Below, one piece after another: positions 35,146 through 43,126 of a stretch of DNA of 64,000 bases. The stretch spans positions 34,202 to 98,201 of the forward strand of contig JAFQOH010000192.1 of NCBI GenBank assembly GCA_017403345.1, in the 5' to 3' direction. The DNA is from RGIG3701 sp017403345 (GTDB lineage Bacteria > Planctomycetota > Planctomycetia > Pirellulales > Thermoguttaceae). The translations under genes were made by a program, and so were the position numbers. Position 1 is the first letter of the stretch. Each line of letters starts with the position of its first letter. The notes beneath the pieces were generated by a model. That model worked only from the letters and a program-made list of their open reading frames with translations, made no database searches and was not told where the DNA came from.

Positions 35146-36723
35146 TTATGGTAGGAGGCGCAGTTCCGCCCACATGATGTCTCCAGCGTGCGGTGCGATC
35201 TTGAGCAAATTGACTCCGGACCGCAGACTCTCCGGCGGGAATTCGGCCTCATATCCGCCCGTCGCCCCGCCTGCCAGACTCTCCAGATTGGTAAAAGGAG
35301 CGAGCCGCTGCGCTTTGTGTCCATTGAGCTGAAGGTCCAGCGGCGCATTGGAAACATTCGGGATCCCCTGAACGCCTAGGATGACCAAAACGCGCGGTTT
35401 CGGCTCGGTACTGGAGTCGGTACGGTGGTGTGCTTCCGGATTCGGGAGTTTTCCGGAATGAAAGACCAATTCTGCGCCGTCTTTCATGGATTTTGGAAGC
35501 TGCGCTCCGTTCGAGACTCCGAAAGGAACGGTATCGTGGAACGTGAGCGGGAAACGGCGTACGGAACGTGCGATTTTTTCCGAGCCGACGCCTTCTTCGA
35601 GGAGTTCGCGGTAATTTTCCAAAGAAACGGAGCGGGTCTGCGAGTCCATCCAGTTGAAAAGGTAGACATTCTCCGCACCGCGTGCCCGATGCGCATCCGC
35701 GAAACCATAAAGTGAGGCCAAGTCGCACGGAATGGCGTTGGAGCTGGGGTAGGGCCGAATGTTGAATTCCAGCCCCGGAGCAAGTGCGGTGTCTGCGCCG
35801 GCTTTTGCGAGTTTTTCTTTCCAGAGCTCTACCGGAATGTCGAAATCGCTCGTCGTCCAGAACGGGCACGGGACCAGAAGATCGACCAGTCCCTCTTTTG
35901 CCCACGTGACGGCATCCATACCAAGCTCCAGAGCTGCGTCCGGAACGGCCGGAACCCGCGCTGCCAGAAAGATCCGGTGCCCGCGTTTGGTTTCCCAAGA
36001 GTCGGCAAGACGGCGTACTTCGCGCATGAATTGGGTGAGGATCTCCGCTTCCTCGCGTTCTTTTCCGGGCGTCAGATGGTAGCTGAAACGCATCCAGTCA
36101 AGTTCCAGACCGTCGAAATCGTACCGTTCGAAAAGTTCACGGATGAATGCCATCGTGAATTCCCGGACTTCCGGATGCCGAAAATTCAGCGCCCAGCGTT
36201 TCCAGTCGCCGGTGAAATTTTCCGGGATCCTCCGAAATTCCGGATGCGTCCGCCAAAATTCCGAGTGCATGAAATTCTTTTCTTCATTCACGCTGTGAAT
36301 GTCGTTCATGCGGGTCGAGATCCATGGCGAGATCCCTTTTTCACGTGCCCGGGCGATCCAGACCGCGTAGGGATCCAGACCTTTTTCGTGAAGGATCCGC
36401 GCATTTTGCGGCCATTGATGCTTTGGCTCCTCTCCGTCGACCGGGTCCCAGATCGCTTCACGTGTCCGCGAACGGAAATTCGCGCGCATCGCATTCGGAC
36501 AGAGAAAAAGGTGCGTCACTTTCGTGCCGGCGTACTGGTCGATGAATTCATGCAGACCCTCCAGCGTCATCTTTTCCGGAGGACGCGTCCCAAAAAAGTG
36601 ACTGTTGTCCTCGTTGATGATGAACATTTCGTGCAGCAGCTCCGTTTCGTTTCCGATAGCTCCTGCCGAAAAAATCATGCTTCCAAGAAAAATCAAGAAA
36701 AAAAGAAACGGTGTGCTTTTCAT
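35146..36723 (-). CDS. Secreted GHL10-like glycosidase-family protein
   Basis: A 525-residue exported protein (signal peptide FLFFLIFLGSMIFSAGA). The TIM-barrel region has YDFDGLELDWMRFSYHL, FLAARVPAVPDA and LAPGLEFNIRPYPSS, a pattern seen in glycosyl-hydrolase-like family 10 (GHL10/DUF187) proteins. D and E in GLELDWMRF are candidate acid residues. The last 150 residues form a beta domain. The ATG has AAAGGAG upstream, and a 21-bp tandem repeat lies just before that. The substrate is unknown; the pairing with the large enzyme downstream suggests polysaccharide breakdown. Confidence 0.75.
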   Translation of the reverse strand: MKSTPFLFFLIFLGSMIFSAGAIGNETELLHEMFIINEDNSHFFGTRPPEKMTLEGLHEFIDQYAGTKVTHLFLCPNAMRANFRSRTREAIWDPVDGEEPKHQWPQNARILHEKGLDPYAVWIARAREKGISPWISTRMNDIHSVNEEKNFMHSEFWRTHPEFRRIPENFTGDWKRWALNFRHPEVREFTMAFIRELFERYDFDGLELDWMRFSYHLTPGKEREEAEILTQFMREVRRLADSWETKRGHRIFLAARVPAVPDAALELGMDAVTWAKEGLVDLLVPCPFWTTSDFDIPVELWKEKLAKAGADTALAPGLEFNIRPYPSSNAIPCDLASLYGFADAHRARGAENVYLFNWMDSQTRSVSLENYRELLEEGVGSEKIARSVRRFPLTFHDTVPFGVSNGAQLPKSMKDGAELVFHSGKLPNPEAHHRTDSSTEPKPRVLVILGVQGIPNVSNAPLDLQLNGHKAQRLAPFTNLESLAGGATGGYEAEFPPESLRSGVNLLKIAPHAGDIMWAELRLLP

Positions 36724-36738
36724 GCAGAGCTCCTTTCT

Positions 36739-36815
36739 GGCGGGGAAATGTGGAACGTTGGCGGGGAAATGTGGAACGTTGGCGGGGAAATGTGGAACGT
36801 TGGCGGGGAAATGTA
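36739..36815. repeat. 21-bp tandem repeat upstream of the GHL10-like gene
   Basis: Three perfect units of ggcggggaaatgtggaacgt plus one T each, and a partial fourth. The array begins about 16 bases upstream of the start codon, just outside the Shine-Dalgarno. Confidence 0.96.
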
Positions 36816-36881
36816 GGAGGGATCTGAAAGAGACGGCACTCTCTTTTATGTCTTACGCAGGAAAACGGACGTCTTTCCAGA

Positions 36882-36913
36882 GAAAAGGACCCCGCACGAA
36901 AAGAGCAGGGTCC
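36882..36913 (-). terminator. Terminator of metK
   Basis: On the minus strand ggaccctgc pairs with gcggggtcc (one G-T pair) and a T-rich run follows. Confidence 0.88.
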
Positions 36914-36946
36914 AGAAATGTCAAACTTTTAGGCTGACTGTAAACG

Positions 36947-38092
36947 TTACTCGTTCACCGCAGCTTTCAGAGCTTCCGCTTTGTCCGTTTTTTCCCACGG
37001 GAAACCGTCACGGCCAAAGTGACCGCCGGCGGCCGTCGCGCGGTAGATCGGCTGACGCAGATCTAAGCATTCGATGATCCCTTTCGGCGTCATCGGGAAG
37101 ACCTTGCGGATCGCTTCTTCGATCTTGCACGAGCAGACCTTTTCGCTGCCGTACGTGTTCACGTAAACGCTCACCGGTTCCGCGACGCCGATCGCATACG
37201 CGAGCTGAACTTCGCAGTCGTCCGCCAGACCAGCAGCCACGACGTTCTTCGCAATGTAGCGAGCCATGTACGCGGCAGAACGGTCCACTTTCGTCGGGTC
37301 TTTTCCAGAGAACGCACCGCCGCCGTGGGAAGCCCAGCCGCCGTAGGTGTCGACGATGATCTTACGGCCCGTCAGACCGCAGTCGCCGTGAGGACCTCCG
37401 ACGACGAAGTTGCCCGTCGGGTTGATGTGGAACTGAATGTCCCCTTTGTTCAGCTCGGCCGGAATGCACGGAAGGATGACGTTCGGAATGATCCAGTCCG
37501 CGATCTCTTTCTGACTGACGCAGGCGCAGTGCTGGGTGGAAACGACGACCGTCGTGACTTTCACCGGGGTCATGCGGTCCACATATTCGACCGTGACCTG
37601 ACTCTTGGAGTCGGGAAGAAGCCAATCCACTTCGCCCTTCTGACGCGCTTCGGTCAGACGGTTCATGATGCGGTGCGAAAGTGCGATCGGAAGCGGCATC
37701 AGTTCCGGCGTCTGTTTGCACGCGTAACCAAACATCAGACCCTGGTCGCCCGCACCGTCACGGTCAACGCCCATCGCAATGTCCGGACTCTGTGTGTCAA
37801 GACGGACCTGAACTTCGCAGGTGTCGCCGCTGAAACCAATATCGTTGCTCGTGTACCCGACTTCGTTGATGACTTTACGGGCAACGGCTTCGTAATCGAC
37901 TTTCGCGCTGGTCGTGATCTCGCCGGCGATGACACAAAGGTCGGTCGTCACGAGCGTTTCACACGCAACTCGGCTGGTCGGATCCTGGGCGTAAATAGCA
38001 TCCAGAATTCCGTCGGAAATATTGTCGGCCAGTTTGTCCGGGTGGCCCATGCTCACGGCTTCACTTGTGAAGAGAAAACTTTTCTGCGACAC
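36947..38092 (-). CDS. metK: S-adenosylmethionine synthetase
   Basis: Makes S-adenosylmethionine from methionine and ATP. The 381 residues fit the family. Motifs are SEAVSMGHPDKLADNISD at the N-terminus, DGAGDQGLMFGYA in the middle, and GGAFSGKDPTKVDRSAAY. The start is taken as the GTG at 38092, because AAGGAG lies six bases upstream and the protein then begins with SQKSFLFTSE; the frame is open further upstream but overlaps the leader and promoter. The leader is about 175 bases and carries a small palindrome. No SAM riboswitch consensus was recognised. Confidence 0.96.
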   Translation of the reverse strand: MSQKSFLFTSEAVSMGHPDKLADNISDGILDAIYAQDPTSRVACETLVTTDLCVIAGEITTSAKVDYEAVARKVINEVGYTSNDIGFSGDTCEVQVRLDTQSPDIAMGVDRDGAGDQGLMFGYACKQTPELMPLPIALSHRIMNRLTEARQKGEVDWLLPDSKSQVTVEYVDRMTPVKVTTVVVSTQHCACVSQKEIADWIIPNVILPCIPAELNKGDIQFHINPTGNFVVGGPHGDCGLTGRKIIVDTYGGWASHGGGAFSGKDPTKVDRSAAYMARYIAKNVVAAGLADDCEVQLAYAIGVAEPVSVYVNTYGSEKVCSCKIEEAIRKVFPMTPKGIIECLDLRQPIYRATAAGGHFGRDGFPWEKTDKAEALKAAVNE

Positions 38093-38242
38093 GTTGGTCT
38101 CCTTTGAATGTTGAGGAAATACTCTGCTTCTCCCTCCACGAAAAGCCCTCGGAAAATGTTTGCCGATCCGCATTAAAAATGGAAGGAAAATGCGAAATTT
38201 TGAGTGGTTTGAAATTTGCCGAAGCGAATGAAACGACACTGA

Positions 38243-38257
38243 GATCGTATAGTACGA
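38243..38257. promoter_or_regulatory. Palindrome in the metK leader
   Basis: atcgta-tag-tacgat is a perfect 6-bp inverted repeat about 25-40 bases after the -10. It might be an operator or a short hairpin. Confidence 0.4.
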
Positions 38258-38279
38258 TACACTTCGGATGGATACTGCC

Positions 38280-38308
38280 ATTATACCAGATTTGAATGAT
38301 TTATTCAA
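38280..38308 (-). promoter_or_regulatory. Promoter of metK
   Basis: On the minus strand TTGAAT (38308-38303), 17 bases and TATAAT (38285-38280) preceded by TGG. Confidence 0.85.
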
Positions 38309-38399
38309 CCCCTGAAATCCTCTGAATGCGAAATTTTTTCAGTTTTCAGTGAATTTTTATGCCGCTATGTCTGGAAAAGAGGCTCTTCAAAAATTTTTT

Positions 38400-38710
38400 A
38401 AAATAAAAGGGCCAGCCGGGAACTGCGTACCCGCAGGTTTACTGCGGAAGACACAGAAAGCCCTGGAAAGGAAACTCGAAAAACTCGAAAAACTCGAAAA
38501 AATGCGAAATTCACCAAAAGACTAAAAAATATTGGGTTCATCCGAGAAATGCGTACCCGTTTTACCACTGAAGACACTGAAAATGCACAGAGAAACACGG
38601 ATCTTAATGCAAAAAGGAGTGAAAACCGATCGCGCGAACATTTTTTAATTTTAAAAATTTCTTTCGCGTTTTTTGGTATTTTCCGTGAAATTCGTGGCAG
38701 AGCACATTTC
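38400..38710. repeat. Dispersed intergenic repeats, copy 2 and related modules
   Basis: The gap between metK and rpsG has no gene. It contains two related modules, each with a tgcgtacccg core (near 38425 and 38550) followed by gaagacac and an A-rich part, three ctcgaaaaa units near 38475, and the ccgtgaaattcgtggcagag module shared in reverse complement with 24925-24970. Confidence 0.7.
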
Positions 38711-38786
38711 CTGCCTTTTTCCTCTTTCTTTTCAGTGCTCTCAATGGTGAGTTCGGAACCTGGATCGGTACGCACTTTCCGGAAGA

Positions 38787-38826
38787 GGCATAAAAAAAGG
38801 ACCCCGAAATCGCTCTCGGAGTCCTG
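38787..38826 (-). terminator. Terminator of rpsG
   Basis: On the minus strand aggactccga pairs with tcggggtcct (one mismatch), followed by a run of T. Confidence 0.9.
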
Positions 38827-38849
38827 GATCTCGCAATTCAAAACGCTGA

Positions 38850-39320
38850 TCACCACGCGAAGTGGGCGAACGCTTTGTTGGCTTCGGCCATGCGGTGGAC
38901 GTCTTCACGCTTTTTGTAAGCAACGCCTTCCTTGTTGTAGGCAGCGACCAGTTCGTCGGCCAGTTTCTTCGCGATGGGCTGACCCTTCTTGCTGCGGACA
39001 GCATTCAGGACCCAGCGGATCGCCAGAGACTGCTGACGAACGCGGTTGACCTGCATCGGGACCTGGTAAGACGAACCGCCAACGCGCTTGGAGCGAACTT
39101 CGATGGTCGGCTTGATGTTTTCGATGGCCTGAGTGAAGACCTCGATGCCCGGTTTGTCCGTGACCTTCTTTTCGATCTCGGCCAGAGCATTGTAGAAAAC
39201 TTCCTGTGCAATGCTTTTTTTGCCATCGAACATCAGGCAGTTGATGAATTTGCTGGCGAGCAGAGAACCGTAAACCGGATCACCAACGAGCTGCTTGCGA
39301 CTTGCAGTAATACGACCCAT
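38850..39320 (-). CDS. rpsG: 30S ribosomal protein S7
   Basis: A primary 16S rRNA-binding protein of the 30S head. It has 156 residues with GDPVYGSLLASKFINCLMFDGKK, IKPTIEVRSKRVGGSSYQVP and NKAFAHFAW. It follows rpsL in the same direction. A terminator stands directly after it, so fusA and tuf do not follow as they do in the classical str operon. Confidence 0.98.
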   Translation of the reverse strand: MGRITASRKQLVGDPVYGSLLASKFINCLMFDGKKSIAQEVFYNALAEIEKKVTDKPGIEVFTQAIENIKPTIEVRSKRVGGSSYQVPMQVNRVRQQSLAIRWVLNAVRSKKGQPIAKKLADELVAAYNKEGVAYKKREDVHRMAEANKAFAHFAW

Positions 39321-39563
39321 TTTATCCTCTTTTTGACGTAAAAATGTTTTTCTGAATCACCTCGGGAATCAACCCCGACCGGTTCGCGGAGAGGTGAAGT
39401 ATGCGGTCCACACTCTCCGCAGGCTGCATCCTGAATTCTGACTCATACCGACGACCGCTTCCATCTGTTCACAGAGCATGCGGGAAACCCAATGTTCCGC
39501 CGCGCAAAGGCTCAGTTACTCACAGCCGTCCCCTTTCATGAAGACAGGATGAACGCTGAAATT
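39321..39563 (-). other. Long rpsL-rpsG intercistronic spacer
   Basis: 243 bases separate rpsL and rpsG. Several stems are possible (ggagag/ctctcc around 39389-39419 among them). In E. coli the S7 protein binds this spacer for translational feedback; a comparable role here is inference. Confidence 0.45.
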
Positions 39564-39953
39564 TTAGCGTTTTTTCGCAGCGGGCTGATTTTTCTTCGCA
39601 CCGTAACGACTGCGGGCCTGTTTACGGTTTTTCACACCCTGAGCGTCGAGCGTACCGCGGATGACCTGGTAACGAACGCCCGGAAGGTCGCGAATACGGC
39701 CGCCGCGCACGAGGACGATGTTGTGTTCCTGAAGGTTGTGGCCTTCGCCCGGAATGTAGACCGTGACTTCTTTGCCGTTCGAAAGACGAACACGCGTGAT
39801 CTTACGAAGAGCGGAGTTCGGCTTTTTCGGCGTCATGGTACGGACCTGAAGGCAAACGCCGCGCTTCTGCGGGTTCTTTTCGAGAACCGGGCTTTTGCTG
39901 AATTTGCGCGGCATGACGCGGTTCTTGCGAACCAATTGATTGATTGTCGGCAT
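39564..39953 (-). CDS. rpsL: 30S ribosomal protein S12
   Basis: A decoding-centre protein of 129 residues, recognised from MPTINQLVRKNR, MTPKKPNSALRKITRVRL and VYIPGEGHNLQEHN. The PKKPNS loop is of the streptomycin-sensitive type. A clear promoter with extended -10 lies about 80 bases upstream. Confidence 0.98.
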   Translation of the reverse strand: MPTINQLVRKNRVMPRKFSKSPVLEKNPQKRGVCLQVRTMTPKKPNSALRKITRVRLSNGKEVTVYIPGEGHNLQEHNIVLVRGGRIRDLPGVRYQVIRGTLDAQGVKNRKQARSRYGAKKNQPAAKKR

Positions 39954-40034
39954 ACGAATGTTCCTAACAAAACTATGAAGTAAACGAAGTGCACAAGCAC
40001 TCCAGACAAATAATCATGTTATAATAAAGACTGC

Positions 40035-40062
40035 ATTATACCAAAATTCAGAAAAAGTTCAA
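40035..40062 (-). promoter_or_regulatory. Promoter of rpsL-rpsG
   Basis: On the minus strand TTGAAC (40062-40057), 16 bases and TATAAT (40040-40035) preceded by TGG. Confidence 0.85.
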
Positions 40063-40221
40063 GTACCCGGAAGCAGAAAATGGAAAGGTTTTCAGGAAAT
40101 TTTGAAAGAAATTTGCTGACTATATTCTAAGAGAGTCGTGATCTTGAAGAAGGTGAACGCGAAAGACGGGAAATTTGAGTGCTGTTTGGTTCTCTGGGAA
40201 ACTTCAGGGATGGCAAGAAAT

Positions 40222-40247
40222 GAGAAAAGCCGAAGATCGGCTTTTCT
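40222..40247 (-). terminator. Terminator of the cysteine-rich gene
   Basis: The perfect 10-bp stem gaaaagccga/tcggcttttc with a 3-base loop is followed by a T-rich stretch on the minus strand. Confidence 0.78.
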
Positions 40248-40303
40248 TGAATCAAACTTCTGGAATCCCCGCGTGGGGACCCCAGAGGATTTTCATTCAA
40301 AAC

Positions 40304-41026
40304 TTAGCAAGCGGGTTCGCAAGCCGGGGCTTCGCAAGCCGGAGCGCAGCAAGCCGGTTTGCAGAAACGGATCTTCTTCAGGCAATCGAATTTGATTTTC
40401 GGAAGGCAGATCTTGATGCATTTCGGAGCGCAAGCCGGTTCGCAGGCCGGAGCAGCTTCTTCGCAAGCCGGGGCAGCTTCTTCGCAAGCCGGAGCTTCGC
40501 AAGCCGGTTTGCAGGCGAATTTTTTGCAGCAGAAGAATTTCTTCAGGTTGATCTTCTTCAGGCAGCATTTCGGGGCGCAAACGGCGTCGCAAGCCGGTTC
40601 ACAAGCCGGAGCAGCTTCTTCGCAGGCCGGGGCTTCGCAAGCCGGGGCGCAGCAAGCCGGTTTCAGGCATTTGAAGCTGAATTTTTTGCAGGTGAACAGA
40701 CGGCATTTTTTGGGAGCGCAAGCCGGTTCGCAGGCCGGTTCGCAAGCCGGAGCAGCTTCTTCGCAAGCCGGAGCTTCGCAAGCCGGTTTGCAGGCGAATT
40801 TTTTGCAGCAGAAGAATTTCTTCAGGTTGATCTTCTTCAGGCAGCATTTCGGAGCGCAGGTGGCGTCGCAAGCAGCTTCGCAAGCCGGAGCAGCTTCTTC
40901 GCAGGCCGGGGCTTCACAAGCCGGGGCGCAAGCCGGAGCGCAAATGCGGTTGAACAGACCAGCGTTAGCAGCGGAAACACTGGCGAACAGGACGGCGCAA
41001 GCCATCAGGGAAACGATACGTTTCAT
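40304..41026 (-). CDS. Exported cysteine-rich repeat protein
   Basis: A 240-residue protein with a Sec signal peptide (residues 1-22, MKRIVSLMACAVLFASVSAA). The mature part has 46 cysteines, about one residue in five. It alternates PACEAPACEEAAPACEPAC blocks, where Cys recurs every 4-7 residues with Glu and Pro, and basic blocks CLKKINLKKFFCCKKFACK with paired cysteines. A 93-residue unit is duplicated inside. The pattern suits a disulfide-crosslinked envelope or wall protein, or a metal-binding protein; planctomycete walls have been described as protein-rich in Cys and Pro. GGAGG precedes the ATG, and it has its own promoter and terminator. No homologue family can be named. Confidence 0.9.
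   Translation of the reverse strand: MKRIVSLMACAVLFASVSAANAGLFNRICAPACAPACEAPACEEAAPACEAACDATCAPKCCLKKINLKKFFCCKKFACKPACEAPACEEAAPACEPACEPACAPKKCRLFTCKKFSFKCLKPACCAPACEAPACEEAAPACEPACDAVCAPKCCLKKINLKKFFCCKKFACKPACEAPACEEAAPACEEAAPACEPACAPKCIKICLPKIKFDCLKKIRFCKPACCAPACEAPACEPAC
40502..40854 (-). repeat. Internal 279-bp-period duplication in the Cys-rich gene
   Basis: About 74 bases at 40502-40575 and 40781-40854 are virtually identical and spaced by 279 bases (93 codons). The Cys/Pro blocks between them are built from shorter gcttcgcaagccgg-type units. Confidence 0.9.
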
Positions 41027-41087
41027 AAAAATATCCTCCGTTTAAACTTTGAGATACCATTGTGTCCGTTTGGACTAAAAATGATGG

Positions 41088-41117
41088 TCTATACCACAAA
41101 ACCATCTTTTTATGCAA
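41088..41117 (-). promoter_or_regulatory. Promoter of the Cys-rich gene
   Basis: On the minus strand TTGCAT (41117-41112), 18 bases and TATAGA (41093-41088) preceded by TGG. Confidence 0.65.
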
Positions 41118-41119
41118 AT

Positions 41120-41645
41120 TGAAAGCTGAATTTGCGATCCAAGGTGTCGGATCATTCTGCTTACATTTCACTTCCCTTTATTTTGCCTAAAAATTTAATT
41201 TTGTCAATCCTCTCCTATAGGATTTTCTTGACTATTTTGAAAATTTTTGGCAAATTTTCCAAAATTTTTGCTTTTTGGAAGGGGATTTTCACAAAATCTT
41301 GACTAGATCGTGTGATTTTGCCGGGTTCGGCAGACTGCTTAACTTATCGGAAACAGTCCCGAGGAACTTTAGCTCAAATCTTTAATTTCTCTGAGCCCTT
41401 TCATGTTCCTCATTTTCTATACCTTTACTATATCACATAATCCGAAAACTTGCAACTGTCATTTGAGGCTTTTTTTTGAAATTTACGAAAAATCCCCTGA
41501 AAAAGTGCGGGTCGTGCGGGTTTTAGTGATTTTGTGCAGGTCTTTCCTTCTCTAATTGACAGGTTTTCGCTGTTTTTGCCAATTTTCTGGATCGGAACGA
41601 TCCGTTGCTGAAGAGGAATTTCTTCTGTTTTTTCCTGATACTTCG
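41120..41645. other. A+T-rich gap without recognised gene
   Basis: About 525 bases between divergent genes, clearly richer in A+T than the neighbours. An 89-codon minus-strand frame (41428-41697) has no Shine-Dalgarno or protein-like composition and is not called. I see no RNA gene. Confidence 0.5.
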
Positions 41646-41674
41646 TTGACAGCATTCCAAAAATAGGGTATATT
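41646..41674 (+). promoter_or_regulatory. Promoter of the disordered membrane protein
   Basis: TTGACA at 41646-41651, 17 bases and TATATT at 41669-41674. Confidence 0.8.
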
Positions 41675-41768
41675 TCAAATATATCTCCCATTTTCATTTA
41701 CTGGCAGTAAGGTTCAGGAAATGAAGTGTGGTCACGAACGGAATTTACGAAATCGGGAGAAACTGTCA

Positions 41769-42935
41769 ATGAGCTCTGCCATAACAATTCGCAAATTTTA
41801 TTTGTATGTCTTCGTGATAGTGAGCGGACTCCTTATCAACGCGATATTCCACAAATCGGTTTTCCAAAATAAGATGTTGGAAAAATCCCAATGTAGACTT
41901 AAAATCGAAACAGGCGCTACAGCCCCTACTACCCCTACCTTACAAACGGGTCAAGGATGGAGCGTCAGCAAAATTTCGCCCTCTTTTGGTGAAGATGGGA
42001 GAGATGTGGAAAATGTAACTCCGAATTTTTCTTCTTCAGGAGATCCCTCGACGGCAGTGTCTGCAAATATGCCGCGATTTCAGGTGAGCCGATCTTCTGA
42101 ACTTTCGACAGACTTTTCGAAAAATTTTTCACAGGAATCGTTTCAATCCGAAAAAGACTCAAAGTTGAACGCTGATCTTTCTTATCCTTCGTCTTCTGTT
42201 CAGCAGCAGGAGGAAAAAAAGGTTTCCGCCATTTCTTTGGCGGAAACTTCGCCGCAAGGGGCGGCATTGCGTCCTCGGAGCCCGGATTTTATTCGCAGGG
42301 CGCTGAATTCACGTCTGAGATCCTCTGGTCCGGAGCTTGAGACGGAGTCGGCGGCACATCAGGAAGTTTTGGCAGACGGAGAGGCGGTCGTTTCCTCGAA
42401 TATTTCGGAAGTTTCATCTGCTGCGGAGGAGACGGCTCGTGATGCCGCGGGTGGTACCGTTTCGGCGAGTACGGCATCTGGGAGTGCGGAGGGGATGGAG
42501 CAGAGCCGGAAAGAGGGAGCTGAACTTTCTTCGGATCCGCCGGAAACGCAGCCGCTCCGGAGAGTGGATCTTGATTTTGGATCGCTTTCTCCCATCGCGG
42601 AGATCCAGTGGACGCAGCGCAGGGAGGATCCGGCGGTTTTGGCGTCTCAGGTTTCCAGGGAGGAGTTTCGGGATTTTCCGCCGGTAGAAGAAGTCGAAGA
42701 AGCTGTAGAGGCGGATAAAATGGGGAAAACAGAAGAGATCGATGGAACGGTTTTGGAGAGTGGGCTTCTCTCGGAGGCAGAACTTTGGCTTCCTGTCGTT
42801 GGGGAACCGGATATCGTGGAGCCGGCTGGATATTTTGGGATTTCGAAGCCGGTCGAGCTGCCGGAGAGCGGGAATTCGGACATTGAAGAGGAACGGCGGG
42901 AAGCGTTTCGGGATTTTCCGCCGGTTCTTGAATGA
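41769..42935 (+). CDS. Single-pass membrane protein with long disordered region
   Basis: A 388-residue protein. One N-terminal transmembrane helix (FYLYVFVIVSGLLINAIF) is followed by about 340 residues rich in Ser, Glu, Pro and Ala with no visible fold. The short motif FRDFPPV occurs twice near the end (EEFRDFPPVEE, EAFRDFPPVLE), suggesting a linear binding motif. The ATG at 41769 has GGGAG nine bases upstream; the ATG at 41721 (CAGGAA upstream) would add 16 polar residues and is also possible. Function unknown; a periplasm-spanning or scaffold role is a guess. Confidence 0.65.
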   Translation: MSSAITIRKFYLYVFVIVSGLLINAIFHKSVFQNKMLEKSQCRLKIETGATAPTTPTLQTGQGWSVSKISPSFGEDGRDVENVTPNFSSSGDPSTAVSANMPRFQVSRSSELSTDFSKNFSQESFQSEKDSKLNADLSYPSSSVQQQEEKKVSAISLAETSPQGAALRPRSPDFIRRALNSRLRSSGPELETESAAHQEVLADGEAVVSSNISEVSSAAEETARDAAGGTVSASTASGSAEGMEQSRKEGAELSSDPPETQPLRRVDLDFGSLSPIAEIQWTQRREDPAVLASQVSREEFRDFPPVEEVEEAVEADKMGKTEEIDGTVLESGLLSEAELWLPVVGEPDIVEPAGYFGISKPVELPESGNSDIEEERREAFRDFPPVLE

Positions 42936-42964
42936 CTGGGTTTTCCGGTGGGGGTGAAAATAGA

Positions 42965-43018
42965 AAAGAAGGCCATTCCGGCGAGTGTGTACCTGCTCAA
43001 ACCGGAGCGGCCTTAATT
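42965..43018 (+). terminator. Possible terminator
   Basis: aaggcc...ggcctt with an inner ccgg/ccgg pair; only a weak T-rich tail follows. It stands between convergent genes. Confidence 0.5.
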
Positions 43019-43075
43019 AATGGTCAGGATCCATGAGGAACTGAAACGTTTCTGAAACGTACTTTTAGGGGGGGG

Positions 43076-43126
43076 AGAAACAGCTTGCCGTCAGAAACAG
43101 CTTGCCGTCAGAAACAGCTTGCCGTC
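43076..43126. repeat. 17-bp tandem repeat at the antiporter stop codon
   Basis: Three units of agaaacagcttgccgtc. On the minus strand each unit repeats the last codons TASCF and the stop of the antiporter gene. Confidence 0.95.

Noticed and set aside
38093..38279. SAM-I riboswitch before metK
   Set aside because: The conserved core helices and bases of known SAM classes were not found by eye.
38398..38856. 152-codon minus-strand frame between metK and rpsG
   Set aside because: It covers dispersed repeats and the rpsG terminator; residues are Phe/Val/Arg repeats from simple sequence, not a protein.
40175..41122. Plus-strand frame opposite the Cys-rich gene (Ala/Ser/Phe-rich)
   Set aside because: It is the antisense of the repeats; the minus strand has signal peptide, Shine-Dalgarno and terminator.
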